A stretch of 64,000 bases of DNA from Candidatus Electrothrix gigas (GCA_022766165.1 QYLO01000010.1:1-64000), one strand, 5' to 3'. Counted from the stretch's first letter, positions 9,029 to 18,099 are shown. Notes: a model not told the origin generated them from the sequence alone. A program made the numbers and translations.

Positions 9029-9547
9029 ATGAATCAAACCCAAATCATTAGCGCAATCGTCGTCGTGTTGATCGGAGCTGTCATTATCTTGTGGTACCGC
9101 ACATCTAGGCAGTCCCCGTATGAAGCAGCAAAAGAATCAATGGCGTATCAATCAGGGCCTATACGTCATGCAGAACTTCCGGCTTCCCTTATCGAAAAAA
9201 TTCAGAAACTCAAAGAGACATTCGCCGAAATATACCCTGTTACTCATGAGGAGTGGCTTGACGGATTCAAGCGAGATGCAAATCCTGAACGTGAAATTGC
9301 CATTTGGGAGTACATGGCATCGGCCTATACTCAATTTCTCAAAACAGGTAACTTTGATACTGACGCTCGCGGAGAAATATTTGGGGTATTGCTGACTCGT
9401 TCAAGCACTACAGACCTTGAGCCGTTGATTTCTAACTTAGAGTATTTAAATGAAAATCAGGCACGAAGCCTGTTGTCATTATATGAAGCTGGTCCTCAGC
9501 CAATCACGATCAATAATGCCCAATCAGACTCTTCTTCCAACCCCTGA
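9029..9547 (+). CDS. Single-pass membrane protein, unknown
   Basis: I do not recognise a family. The N-terminus has one hydrophobic segment (about residues 6-23, IISAIVVVLIGAVIILW) followed by basic residues, so the protein is probably anchored in the inner membrane. The soluble part is rich in helix-forming residues (LIEKIQKLKETFAEI, EIAIWEYMASAYTQFL) and ends in a polar, serine-rich tail. The start ATG has no strong Shine-Dalgarno sequence. It lies between the dehydrogenase and the lyase gene, all on the plus strand with short gaps, and may be cotranscribed. No function is proposed. Confidence 0.75.
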   Translation: MNQTQIISAIVVVLIGAVIILWYRTSRQSPYEAAKESMAYQSGPIRHAELPASLIEKIQKLKETFAEIYPVTHEEWLDGFKRDANPEREIAIWEYMASAYTQFLKTGNFDTDARGEIFGVLLTRSSTTDLEPLISNLEYLNENQARSLLSLYEAGPQPITINNAQSDSSSNP

Positions 9548-9595
9548 TTATGTAAAGCAGTCCGGCCGCTAATCTCTTCTTTTGTAAATTATTTT

Positions 9596-10969
9596 ATGCC
9601 TGTCCATCCCTTTGATTTTCAAATAAACCCGCATGTCTTCAGTACCCCTGAACTTGAGGCCCTGTTTGACGAACAGGCTGTGCTGCAACGCTGGCTTGAT
9701 GTTGAGGCGGCCTTGGCTACTGCCCAGGGAAAGCTCGGTATTATCCCGGCTAAGGCAGCTGCTGAAATTCAGACCAAAGCCAAGGTAGAGCATCTTGATC
9801 TGGACGCTGTTCGAGAAGGGTACAGCAAGAGTCGTAATTCAGTGGTTCCTCTCTTATCAGGATTACGGCGGGCCTGTCAGGATGGGCATGGAGAGTATGT
9901 TCATTACGGAGCAACGACTCAGGATATTTTGGATACTGGGCAGATACTCTCGATCAAGCATACTGTCAAGATTTTGGAACGGGATCTTTTGCTCCTTGAA
10001 GAGATCTGCCTCAAGCTGGCAGAGGAACACCGGGCAACTCCGATGGTTGCCAGAACCCACGGTCAGCAGGCCTTGCCCATTACCTTTGGCCTGAAAGTTG
10101 CAGGCTGGCTGACAGAGATACGCCGTCATATTGAGCGGATGAAATATCTGCACAGTACGGTCTGTGTTGGGCAACTCAGCGGTGCTGTGGGTACCTATGC
10201 TGCTTTGGGGCCGCAAGGACTAGCAGTTGCTGAAGAAACCCTGCGTCTTTTGGGGCTGGATCATGATCCGCTTTCCTGGCATACCAGCAGAGACAGGATT
10301 GCCGAACTGGCCTCAGCTTTTGCTCTTTTGGCCATGACCTTAGCCAAGATTGCCAACGAAATTTTTCAACTCCAAAAAACGGAAATAGATGAACTGAGAG
10401 AGCCTGCGCCTGCTCAGGCACTGTCCAGTAGCACCATGCCCCATAAGCAGAATCCAGTAATCTGCCAGCGAATCAATGCCCTGGCAAAGCATGTTCGTGC
10501 GCAGGCCGGAACAGTTATGGAGAGCAGCCTGCATGAGCATGAACGTGATCCGCGATGTCTTTGGGCTGAATGGTTGGCTATACCGCAACTCTGTATCTAC
10601 ACAGGAACCGCCCTACAGTTAATGGTCGGCGTGCTTTCCGGGTTGGAGATACGAACAGAGCAGATGCTTGCTAACCTGCATCAGCGAAAAAATTTAATCT
10701 CGTCTGAATGGTTGCTTTTTCAGCTTAGTAACAAGGGGATGGGGAAAAACAATGCCCTGAAAAAACTCCACAGCTTGGCAGCTTCAGCCGCAGAGAGCGG
10801 TCGCAGTTTAAAAGAGCATGTGTTGGCAGACGCAGAAATAGGTTCGCTGTTTACAGCAGCAGATCTTGCTCCGCTTGATCAACCAGAGCAGTATATCGGT
10901 CATGCTGTTGCTCTTGTAGACAGTACAATTACAGATATTCGGAGCCAACGAGGTGAAACGGCAAGCTAA
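9596..10969 (+). CDS. Adenylosuccinate lyase family protein (PurB/PcaB-like)
   Basis: This 457-residue enzyme belongs to the fumarase/aspartase superfamily, homotetramers that eliminate fumarate or cycloisomerise muconates. The three family blocks are visible: HYGATTQDILDTGQ near residue 103, ARTHGQQALPITFG near 150, and the signature SSSTMPHKQNPV near 278, whose loop carries the catalytic serine. The wording of the signature and GATTQD resemble PcaB-type lyases as much as PurB. PurB would fit a purine role, but the purine genes of this window lie 13 kb away. The exact substrate therefore stays open. Start ATG 9596 gives the usual N-terminal extension. Confidence 0.85.
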   Translation: MPVHPFDFQINPHVFSTPELEALFDEQAVLQRWLDVEAALATAQGKLGIIPAKAAAEIQTKAKVEHLDLDAVREGYSKSRNSVVPLLSGLRRACQDGHGEYVHYGATTQDILDTGQILSIKHTVKILERDLLLLEEICLKLAEEHRATPMVARTHGQQALPITFGLKVAGWLTEIRRHIERMKYLHSTVCVGQLSGAVGTYAALGPQGLAVAEETLRLLGLDHDPLSWHTSRDRIAELASAFALLAMTLAKIANEIFQLQKTEIDELREPAPAQALSSSTMPHKQNPVICQRINALAKHVRAQAGTVMESSLHEHERDPRCLWAEWLAIPQLCIYTGTALQLMVGVLSGLEIRTEQMLANLHQRKNLISSEWLLFQLSNKGMGKNNALKKLHSLAASAAESGRSLKEHVLADAEIGSLFTAADLAPLDQPEQYIGHAVALVDSTITDIRSQRGETAS

Positions 10970-11151
10970 CTGTTTTTTTACACCTAAAAACGGGAAGTTT
11001 ATTCTCTCTCAAAAGGCATTGTCTGATACCATTGTTCTCTTGTTTCCTCTTGTCAAAACTCTTGTCAAAAGATTGATGGTATGCTTTAAAAATAAAGGGA
11101 TTATATTTTTCGACCGATACTTCGGTGAAACTCAACAAGGAGACCCTCACT

Positions 11152-11337
11152 ATGCGAAACGTAAAGATTGATATGGAAAAATGCACTAACTGTCGAGAAT
11201 GTATCGAAGTGTGTCCTGAAGAAGTGTTTCAGCTAGTCAATGGTATTCCGGTGCATGTTCATAAAGAAAAATGCATTGAGTGTGATCTCTGTATCAATAT
11301 CTGCCCGGAAGATGCTATCAGTGTTGTAGCTCATTAA
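11152..11337 (+). CDS. 2[4Fe-4S] ferredoxin
   Basis: A 61-residue bacterial ferredoxin with two complete cluster-binding motifs, CTNCRECIEVCPEE and CIECDLCINICPED. Each provides three cysteines to one [4Fe-4S] cluster and one to the other. It would serve as a soluble low-potential electron carrier. I choose ATG 11152 because AAGGAGA lies eight bases upstream; a start at 11125 would place this Shine-Dalgarno sequence inside the gene. The 3' end overlaps by 20 bases with a gene on the opposite strand. No partner oxidoreductase is next to it. Confidence 0.93.
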   Translation: MRNVKIDMEKCTNCRECIEVCPEEVFQLVNGIPVHVHKEKCIECDLCINICPEDAISVVAH

Positions 11338-11668
11338 AAAAACAGGGGCCTGAAGGAACAGGAGAGTGATCGTTCTGATGTATGTGCAGATGGGAATGCC
11401 ATACTTGGCGTCCTGTCTGTAAAGATAGGTTGAGCAGGCAGGATTGCCAGTCAAAGATAAAACTCCCTCCCTCAATCATTCTGAGTATTCCACAGTCACT
11501 TATTCCTGAGCAATCTTCTAATGTTCGAGAAAGTATCCTGATACGCTCTTGCCCCCTATCACCCTGCTTAACTGTTTCAATTTCCCTTATTCTGACTTCG
11601 ACAGTTTTGTTGATAACCGGACAATAACATCTTTTATGGTGAACGCCACCTGCCAATTGCGTGATCAT
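11318..11668 (-). CDS. Small cysteine-containing protein, unknown
   Basis: I do not recognise a family. The 116-residue frame has features of a real gene: GAGGT lies six bases upstream of the ATG, and cysteines are clustered in short motifs (CYCPV near residue 14, CSGISDC near 55, SCLL near 76). These could bind zinc or an Fe-S cluster. The last 30 residues run into the ferredoxin 3' end on the other strand, so the functional part is probably residues 1-85. It faces the ferredoxin tail to tail. A chance frame cannot be excluded. Confidence 0.5.
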   Translation of the reverse strand: MITQLAGGVHHKRCYCPVINKTVEVRIREIETVKQGDRGQERIRILSRTLEDCSGISDCGILRMIEGGSFIFDWQSCLLNLSLQTGRQVWHSHLHIHQNDHSPVPSGPCFFNELQH

Positions 11669-11817
11669 TTGTACCTCATTGTCTTAATTAATTATCCTCC
11701 TTTTCAGGTGGTACTGTACTTGGTGCTGCTATTCTCTGCAATACACATCTTGCTGTTATGAGGTTTTTTTATTAACGATCTGGCTGATATAATTTATATG
11801 AATAAATTCAGAAGGTT

Positions 11818-11859
11818 AAAAAAGGAAGATCGCGGAACAGATTTACTTGAACTGCTCCG
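11818..11859 (-). terminator. Likely intrinsic terminator of asnS
   Basis: On the minus strand CGGAGCAG pairs with CTGTTCCG (one G-U pair) across an 11-base loop. The stem is followed, after CGATCTTCC, by six T. It lies 13 bases after the asnS stop codon. Confidence 0.55.
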
Positions 11860-11871
11860 TAGAAGCTGTCC

Positions 11872-13266
11872 TTAGCAGGGTGCATTACCCGGTGTTCGTG
11901 GAAAGGGAATAACGTCTCGAATATTACTCATGCCAGTGACAAACTGGATGAGTCGTTCAAAACCAAGGCCAAAGCCAGCATGAGGTACTGTACCGTATCT
12001 GCGCAAATCAAGGTACCAGCTGTATTCTTCCAAATCAAGCCCTGTCTCCTGCATACGGGCTGTTAAGATATCCAGTCGTTCCTCCCGTTGACTACCACCT
12101 ACCAGCTCTCCGATACCGGGCAGTAAAATATCCATTGCTGCCACAGTCTTACCGTCCTCATTTTGGCGCATATAAAAGGGCTTGATCGTTTGAGGATAAT
12201 TCGTGACAATCACCGGTCTGCGGGCAATCTCTTCACAGAGAAAACGTTCATGTTCTGCCTGTAAATCACTTCCCCAGGCCACAGGATATTCAAACTGCTG
12301 TTTTGCACCTTCCAACTCCTTGACCGCCTCACTATAGGTCATGCGAGTAAAGCACTGGTCACGCACGATTTCCAGCTTGTTTATGAGTCCCTTACTGATA
12401 AAGCGGTTAAAAAGGGCAAGGTCTTCTGTACAGTTTTCCAGAACCGTGCTGATGGCATCCCGAATAAGGGCCTCGGCAACTTCCATATCACAGTGTAGAT
12501 CACAAAAGGCCATCTCTGGTTCGAGCATCCAAAACTCTGCAAGATGACGACTGGTATTTGAGTTTTCTGCCCGAAAAGTGGGGCCAAAGGTGTAGACCCG
12601 ACCATGAGAGAGTGCGTAAACTTCAGCCTGCAACTGGCCGCTGACTGTCAGACCAGCCTTGCGTCCAAAAAAATCTTGGGCAAAGGCATCTTGGGTATTT
12701 TGTTTTTGCAGTTCTTGATCTGACAGGGCAGTGACGGTGAACATCTCTCCAGCCCCTTCGCAGTCCGAAGTCGTGATAATCGGTGTATGAACCTGCAGAA
12801 ATCCTTGATCGTGCAAAAAGCGATGCAGAGCAAAGTGGAGTGTAGATCGAAGACGGGCAACTGCTCCCAAGGCATTGGTCCGCGGACGCAGTTGACTGAT
12901 GGAACGGAGAAATTCAAAGCTGTGCCGCTTTTTTTGTAAAGGATAGCTGTTCGGATCAGCAGTGCCAAGAATTGTCAGTTGTTCTGCCTGCACTTCTACA
13001 GCTTGCCCTTTGGCTGGTGATTCTACTAGAATACCAACGACCTGAACAGCAGTTCCCGTGCTGAGATGCCGAATTTCCTCGGCGTAATTTTTTAAGGTTG
13101 ATTCAGCGATCACCTGTATTCCAGATAAACAGGAACCATCTGTTACTTCGATAAAACAAAGGTTGCCAGAGTGTCGGCATGTTCGGACCCAACCCTCTAG
13201 GGTTACCTGCTGTATCTGCTGTTGGTCCGGCTTGGTACTGAGAAGTTCTTTAATACGTGGTTTCAT
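11872..13266 (-). CDS. asnS: Asparaginyl-tRNA synthetase
   Basis: The 464-residue class IIb synthetase charges tRNA-Asn with asparagine. The N-terminal OB-fold (LEGWVRTCRHSGNLCFIEV, residues 24-42) binds the anticodon. Class II motif 2 contains TFRAENSNTSRHLAEFWMLE, and motif 3 is GFGLGFERLIQF near the C-terminus. The NSNT and LAEFWMLEPE wording separates AsnS from AspS and LysS. Length is normal. The gene for tRNA-Asn lies 130 bases upstream on the same strand, so tRNA and cognate synthetase could share a transcript. That is a striking but possibly accidental arrangement. A terminator-like hairpin follows. Confidence 0.96.
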   Translation of the reverse strand: MKPRIKELLSTKPDQQQIQQVTLEGWVRTCRHSGNLCFIEVTDGSCLSGIQVIAESTLKNYAEEIRHLSTGTAVQVVGILVESPAKGQAVEVQAEQLTILGTADPNSYPLQKKRHSFEFLRSISQLRPRTNALGAVARLRSTLHFALHRFLHDQGFLQVHTPIITTSDCEGAGEMFTVTALSDQELQKQNTQDAFAQDFFGRKAGLTVSGQLQAEVYALSHGRVYTFGPTFRAENSNTSRHLAEFWMLEPEMAFCDLHCDMEVAEALIRDAISTVLENCTEDLALFNRFISKGLINKLEIVRDQCFTRMTYSEAVKELEGAKQQFEYPVAWGSDLQAEHERFLCEEIARRPVIVTNYPQTIKPFYMRQNEDGKTVAAMDILLPGIGELVGGSQREERLDILTARMQETGLDLEEYSWYLDLRRYGTVPHAGFGLGFERLIQFVTGMSNIRDVIPFPRTPGNAPC

Positions 13267-13396
13267 AGTCTTTGCTCACTATAATCACGAGAAAATGTTT
13301 ATGCTGTTTCGATATGAGAGGAAATATAAAGAGTAGGAGAGAAGGCGTAAAACAAAAAAAGCCCAAAGGATTCCTCCTTCAGGCTTTTCATATCTA

Positions 13397-13472
13397 TGGC
13401 TCCTCGGGACGGACTCGAACCGCCGACAAGGTGGTTAACAGCCACCCGCTCTACCAACTGAGCTACCGAGGA
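13397..13472 (-). tRNA. tRNA-Asn (GUU)
   Basis: On the minus strand the acceptor arms TCCTCGG and CCGAGGA pair, the D-arm reads AGCTCAGTTGGTAGAGC, the anticodon loop is CTGTTAA with GTT, and the T-arm contains GGTTCGAGTCC. The 3' CCA is encoded (13397-13399). Length is 76 bases with CCA. Confidence 0.96.
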
Positions 13473-13653
13473 ACAGTATTTTTTGCTCACGTCAACGAGA
13501 GCCTTTATAGCATGAATTGATTGCGTTGGTCAAGCAAAAAAATACCAGCAAATGAAAAAAACAAAAAGAGTTTGTAAAGAGCTTGCACAAAGTATAAGAG
13601 TTTTGTATGATGGAAATCATCTTTTTGATACTTCATTACGTTCATTACGTCGT

Positions 13654-13731
13654 CGGGGCGTAGCGCAGCCTGGTTAGCGTGCCTGCCTTGGGAGCAGGAG
13701 GTCGTAGGTTCGAATCCTACCGCCCCGACCA
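13654..13731 (+). tRNA. tRNA-Pro (UGG)
   Basis: Acceptor arms CGGGGCG (13654-13660) and CGCCCCG (13721-13727) pair. The anticodon stem CTGCC/GGCAG-type arm encloses TTGGGA with anticodon TGG, and the T-arm has GGTTCGAATCC. The 3' ACCA is encoded. It is transcribed away from tRNA-Asn. Confidence 0.95.
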
Positions 13732-14085
13732 TCTCACCTCTTCTTTCAGTTTTAATTCTCTCTTTTTCACAAGCTGCTCTTGGAGTACTTCATCTATCAG
13801 GTACTTTGTAACGATGCGAAAAATATTGAACAGCTCCTTCCATCCGTTGCACTGGAAACAACATTATAGTAGAGTACTACAAGATTCGATTTTAGTTTAA
13901 CCGGGTCAAGCAATACTCTTGACTGCTTGATCGCTCATTTATCCCCTCGAGGAGAAAACGGATTATTTTATATAAAAGAGGGTAGTCACTCAATACTTTT
14001 ATATACAAAGGCAATGTCACAGTTTGCAATTTTGACTTTTTTATGAGACAAGCAGCACGGACTAGAATATGACCTGATTTTCCAG
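13732..14085. other. Intergenic region between tRNA-Pro and hybrid kinase
   Basis: About 350 bases with no supported gene. It probably holds the tRNA-Pro transcript end and the promoter of the hybrid kinase. I see no strong hairpin, repeat or RNA gene. Confidence 0.4.
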
Positions 14086-15711
14086 ATGAGTGAAACACAC
14101 ACCCTTCTTATTATTGATGATATAGTTGATAACCTGATGCTCCTTGGGGAAGCTATGTCGCCTGAGTATAAAATAAAGGTTGCAACAGGCGGTGTGCAGG
14201 GGTTGGAACTTGCCGTGCAAAAACCAAAACCTGACCTTATCCTGCTGGATATTATGATGCCAGGGATTGATGGATACGAGATATGTCGTCGTCTCAAAGC
14301 AGATGATCGAACACGGCATATACCGGTTATCTTTCTCAGTGCGCTGGATAAAGAAAGTGATGAACTGCAAGGGCTTGATGCTGGAGCTGTTGACTTTATT
14401 ACCAAACCCTTTAAGTTGGAAGTTGTCCGGGCCAGAATCAACACCCAACTTGAGTTGCTCCGTATGCGGCAGCAACTGCAAACAGCCCGCCTCAAAGCAG
14501 AGGCAGCCTCTCAGTCAAAATCTGTTTTTCTCGCCAATATGAGCCACGAGATCCGCACCCCGATGAGTGCGATCATGGGAATGACAGATCTTGCCCTAGA
14601 AAAAGCCACAGACCCTCAACAGCGCAGTTATCTGGAAACAGTAAAGATTTCTGCTGATTCCCTCCTTGCCCTGATCAACGATATTCTTGACTTCTCCAAA
14701 ATTGAAGCAGGACAGATGGAACTGGATGAGCGTCCCTTTGTGCTTGCAGAAGTCATTGAGGCAGCTATGCGCACGGTTTCTATTCTTTCAAAAGAAAAGG
14801 GACTGGGCATCACCCTTGAAATTGCGCCTAATGTTCCTGTGGCTGTGGCTGGCGACAGTTTGCGTTTTCGCCAAATCATCCTCAATCTTCTCAGTAATGC
14901 TATAAAATTTTCCGAAAAAGGAACCATCTGTATCCATGTTACCTTACAACATGCTGGTCTTGAAACAATCACTCTTCGTGTAGCCGTGACTGATCAGGGA
15001 ATTGGTATTAAAGAGGAAAAAATAAGTTCTGTGTTCAGTGCGTTTTCTCAGGCTGATAACTCTGTCTCAAGAAAATTCGGCGGTACTGGTCTTGGCCTTG
15101 CAATCTGTCGCCAACTCTGCGAACTGATGGATGGCACCATAAAGGTGGAAAGCACATACGGCAAAGGCAGTACCTTCTCATTTACAGCAATGTTCGGCAT
15201 AAGCGATCAAGAAAAGATTGTACAACAGGGAAGTACCAACTCAAAAGTATTGAATATTCGCCCTATTCGAATTTTACTGGTAGAAGACAATACAGCAAAT
15301 CGCTTTTTGATTCGCGTTGTCCTAGAGAAGTTTAAGCATGAGGTTGTTGAGGCTGTTGACGGCATTGAAGCCTTGCATATTCTCTTGGAAGATCAGTTTG
15401 ATCTCATCCTCACAGATGTTCAGATGCCCAAATTGGACGGCTATCGGTTTACCCAAATTCTCCGCGCCTGCGAAGAGGGCAAAGAACTTCCCCCAAGCCT
15501 TGCTGAAAACATAGACAGCATCCTGATCAGTAAACTGAGACAAAAGCTCCATGCCAAACATCGCCTTGTCATCTCGATGACAGCCAATGCCATGAGTGGT
15601 GATAAAGAGAAGTGCTTTACCGCTGGCATGGATGATTATCTGACCAAACCCCTGAATCAAGAAGAACTGCTCATCACCCTGAATCGCTGGCTTCCAAATA
15701 AAAATAAGTAA
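14086..15711 (+). CDS. Hybrid response regulator / histidine kinase (REC-HisKA-HATPase-REC)
   Basis: The 541-residue signalling protein has an N-terminal receiver domain (about 5-120, phospho-acceptor Asp55 in LILLDIMMPG). A short coil leads to HisKA with His154 in FLANMSHEIRTPMS. A HATPase domain follows (about 255-380, N-box NAIKFS, DQGIGI, GTGLGLAI), and then a C-terminal receiver (about 395-535, Asp444 in LILTDVQMPK, Lys in YLTKPLN). An insertion of about 40 residues (EGKELPPSLAENIDSIL) lengthens the second receiver between its Asp block and MTANAMSG. There are no sensor or membrane domains, so input probably arrives by phosphorylation of Asp55 from another kinase. No DNA-binding output is present. 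It is cytosolic. Confidence 0.92.
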   Translation: MSETHTLLIIDDIVDNLMLLGEAMSPEYKIKVATGGVQGLELAVQKPKPDLILLDIMMPGIDGYEICRRLKADDRTRHIPVIFLSALDKESDELQGLDAGAVDFITKPFKLEVVRARINTQLELLRMRQQLQTARLKAEAASQSKSVFLANMSHEIRTPMSAIMGMTDLALEKATDPQQRSYLETVKISADSLLALINDILDFSKIEAGQMELDERPFVLAEVIEAAMRTVSILSKEKGLGITLEIAPNVPVAVAGDSLRFRQIILNLLSNAIKFSEKGTICIHVTLQHAGLETITLRVAVTDQGIGIKEEKISSVFSAFSQADNSVSRKFGGTGLGLAICRQLCELMDGTIKVESTYGKGSTFSFTAMFGISDQEKIVQQGSTNSKVLNIRPIRILLVEDNTANRFLIRVVLEKFKHEVVEAVDGIEALHILLEDQFDLILTDVQMPKLDGYRFTQILRACEEGKELPPSLAENIDSILISKLRQKLHAKHRLVISMTANAMSGDKEKCFTAGMDDYLTKPLNQEELLITLNRWLPNKNK

Positions 15712-15825
15712 CCACGTAACCCAACCTGTTCCTTCTCGGTTATTGTCTGTGGGAAGGGATAGCAAGGGAAGAGTACGCAAAAAACACTAAAAATTACCAA
15801 TTACCCTTAACGACATAAAGACATA

Positions 15826-16890
15826 ATGGCAACTGACAATCTACCCGATTTTATATCCGCCCTGGTCCAAGCACACCAAGAGACCTGTCCCAAAGACAGT
15901 GTTCAGTTGGTACAGACCCATATCTCCTTTGTCCTGCTTGCAGGCGATGTTGTGTACAAGTTCAAGAAGCATGTTGACTTTGGTTTTCTTGACTTCTCTA
16001 CCTTAGAAAAAAGATTGCATTGCTGTGAGCAAGAACTTCAGCTCAACCGTCGCCTCTGTCCAGATATCTACCTTGATCTTGTGACAGTAACCCAGACAGT
16101 AACCCAAGAAGGCGATAACTATACCCTGAACCCCTTGAATACCCCGAATATCCCGAACACAAGCGGCAAGGTTGTGGAGTACGGAATCAAAATGTCCAGA
16201 ATGCCGGAAGAACAGATGATGGGCAACCTGATAAAGGCTGGGCAGCTTGAACACAGGCATATTGATGCCATTGTTGACAAACTGATACCGTTTTACCAAC
16301 AGGCTGCTCAGACCAGCGAGATTGATGGCTACGGTACAGCAGAATCTGTTGCCATTAATGTGCTGGAAAATTTTGATCAGACCAAGGATTTTATAAGTAG
16401 AAGGAGTGGTGATAATGTTGCCCTGAGCCAAGAACAGTTTGACAAGATATCGTCTTGGTCCAAGGAGTTTCTTGCCCAAGAAGATCTCTTTAGCCAGCGT
16501 GTCAGAGCAGGAAACATCCGTGACTGTCACGGTGATCTCTACTCGGCAAATATCTGCCTTGCTGATAAGGTCTATATTTACGACTGCATTGAGTTCAACC
16601 GTCGCTTCCGTTACTGCGATGTGGCAAGTGATATCGGATTCTTGGCTATGGATCTGGATTTTCACGGCCTCCAGGAGCTTTCTGCGTACTGTATAGAGGC
16701 GTTCTGTCAGCGTTCTGGTGACACCACCCTCAAGGAAATGCTTAACTTTTACAAATGTTACCGTGCCTATGTCCGGGGCAAGATTGGCCTGTTTACTGCG
16801 GCTGATCAGGCTGTTGACGAGGCGGTGAAGAAAAGTTGCCTGGAGGCTGCTGGCAAATACTTTACTCTGGCTCAAGGCTATACAGAATAA
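15826..16890 (+). CDS. APH-fold kinase-like protein
   Basis: The 354-residue protein has the aminoglycoside phosphotransferase fold: an ATP-lobe region (ISFVLLAGDVVYKFKKHVDF, with the likely ATP-binding lysine), catalytic loop DCHGDLYSANIC near residue 234 (HGD-x4-N brand), and YDCIEFNRRFRYCDVASD as metal-binding segment. In many bacteria this domain is the N-terminal half of a protein whose C-terminal half is a P-loop kinase; here that half is the next gene. The substrate is unknown, and antibiotic resistance should not be assumed. Two short in-frame tandem repeats (TVTQTVTQ and NPLNTPNIPN) lie at about residues 87-108, a probable surface loop. Confidence 0.8.
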   Translation: MATDNLPDFISALVQAHQETCPKDSVQLVQTHISFVLLAGDVVYKFKKHVDFGFLDFSTLEKRLHCCEQELQLNRRLCPDIYLDLVTVTQTVTQEGDNYTLNPLNTPNIPNTSGKVVEYGIKMSRMPEEQMMGNLIKAGQLEHRHIDAIVDKLIPFYQQAAQTSEIDGYGTAESVAINVLENFDQTKDFISRRSGDNVALSQEQFDKISSWSKEFLAQEDLFSQRVRAGNIRDCHGDLYSANICLADKVYIYDCIEFNRRFRYCDVASDIGFLAMDLDFHGLQELSAYCIEAFCQRSGDTTLKEMLNFYKCYRAYVRGKIGLFTAADQAVDEAVKKSCLEAAGKYFTLAQGYTE

Positions 16891-16902
16891 CTTCCAATCT
16901 AT

Positions 16903-16936
16903 GCAGAAGAGTACATGAAAGTGAGTACTTTTCTGC
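16903..16936 (+). other. Twelve-bp stem-loop between kinase genes
   Basis: GCAGAAGAGTAC (16903-16914) pairs with GTACTTTTCTGC (16925-16936), with one G-U pair and a ten-base loop. It lies 12 bases after the APH-like stop codon and 18 before the next ATG. It could stabilise the upstream mRNA or lower expression of the downstream gene. Only a weak T run is present, so termination is unlikely to be complete. Confidence 0.5.
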
Positions 16937-16954
16937 AACTTCTCCTTGAAAAAA

Positions 16955-17539
16955 ATGTCACAAGCGCAACCAAAGCAACCAACCCTTTATGTCTTTTTCG
17001 GCCTGATTGCCTCGGGCAAGTCAACCTTAGCTGAACTTTTTGCTCAAAATCAGGGTGTTCCATACTATAATACCGACAGGGTCCGCAAAGAGCTGGCAGG
17101 AATAGCGGCAAATGAACATCGAGCTGATGGTATGGATGGTATGGATAGTATGGGCCAGGGAATCTATACGCCTGAGTGGAGTGAACGAACCTATCAAACC
17201 ATGCTGGACAGAGCAGCTCAGGATTGCAACCAAGGCGCAAAGGGTGCTGTTCTGGACGGTTCCTACAGTAAGGTTGTAGATCGTCACAACGTCAGTGAAC
17301 TGGCTGTCTCCCTTGATGCTAAAATACACTTTTTTCTCTGCTCCTGTTCTGAACAGGAAACCCAGCGTCGTCTTGCCCAGCGGGCCAAAGATCCCAATGC
17401 AGTCTCAGACGGACGTTGGGAGATTTTTATCCAGCAAAGGGAACAGTTTGAGCAGCCAGATGAGCTTTCTCCGCACCAAATCACCCGTATTGATACGGAA
17501 GCGGAACCAGAAAAACTCTTGCAAGAACTCTTTATATGA
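16955..17539 (+). CDS. P-loop ATP-binding kinase-like protein
   Basis: The 194-residue protein has a Walker A motif FFGLIASGKST near residue 17-27 and the layout of the AAA_33/zeta-toxin-like small kinases: a TDRVRKEL segment after the P-loop, AVLDGSYS as strand before the LID, and RRLAQRAKDP as arginine-rich LID. It corresponds to the C-terminal half of bifunctional APH/ATP-binding proteins. The substrate is unknown. ATG 16955 is used; a TTG nine bases upstream is in frame. Three tandem 9-bp units (DGMDGMDSM) sit at 17126-17152 in the stretch after the P-loop. Confidence 0.78.
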   Translation: MSQAQPKQPTLYVFFGLIASGKSTLAELFAQNQGVPYYNTDRVRKELAGIAANEHRADGMDGMDSMGQGIYTPEWSERTYQTMLDRAAQDCNQGAKGAVLDGSYSKVVDRHNVSELAVSLDAKIHFFLCSCSEQETQRRLAQRAKDPNAVSDGRWEIFIQQREQFEQPDELSPHQITRIDTEAEPEKLLQELFI

Positions 17540-17634
17540 ACGTGTCGAGTATCAAACGGCTTTCATAATGAATTGAAAAATATTGACCCTTTACTCTCTC
17601 ACTATATATCTATACTCTCTCTACTACCGGTACA

Positions 17635-18069
17635 ATGACCAAAATATACCTTCTCCGTTACCCAAAAGAGACTTCAAACCAGCCCATTATCTATCATCTG
17701 GTGCAACGTTATGCAGTGGAATTTAATATCCTCAAAGCGGATATTCGTCCCCAACGAGATGGCATCATGGTCGTGGAACTCAGTGGGCCAAAAGAAAAAG
17801 TTGCTGAAGCCTTAGATTACCTCAGAGGTCTTGATGTAAAGGCAGAACGCCTTGCAGGTAAGGTCCACAAAGACGAAAAAAAATGCTTTCAATGTGGTGC
17901 CTGTACCGGTATCTGTCCGGTTGGCGCCCTGTATATTCAACGTCCAGCAATGGAGGTTATTTTTGATCCAGAAAAATGTACAGCCTGCGGTCTCTGTGTG
18001 GCAGGTTGTCCGGTTCGCGCTATCAACATCTCTTTTGATCCAACGACTGAGACAGAGATTGTAGCGTAA
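17635..18069 (+). CDS. NIL-domain dicluster ferredoxin
   Basis: The 144-residue protein combines a NIL domain (about 1-75, an ACT-like fold often found with methionine or sulfur metabolism and ABC importers) with two [4Fe-4S] motifs, CFQCGACTGICPV and CTACGLCVAGCPV. Proteins of this build are common in anaerobes and are linked to sulfur-related amino-acid metabolism, for example homocysteine formation; that role is family knowledge and is not shown here. Its neighbours are the P-loop kinase upstream and a cytochrome c'-like gene 30 bases downstream, which may be cotranscribed. Confidence 0.88.
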   Translation: MTKIYLLRYPKETSNQPIIYHLVQRYAVEFNILKADIRPQRDGIMVVELSGPKEKVAEALDYLRGLDVKAERLAGKVHKDEKKCFQCGACTGICPVGALYIQRPAMEVIFDPEKCTACGLCVAGCPVRAINISFDPTTETEIVA

Positions 18070-18099
18070 GATAAAAAACAAACTATAACGGAATATCCC

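Noticed and set aside
13299-13490. Short open frame over tRNA-Asn
   Set aside because: It is read through the tRNA gene and its antisense; the clover-leaf explains the sequence.
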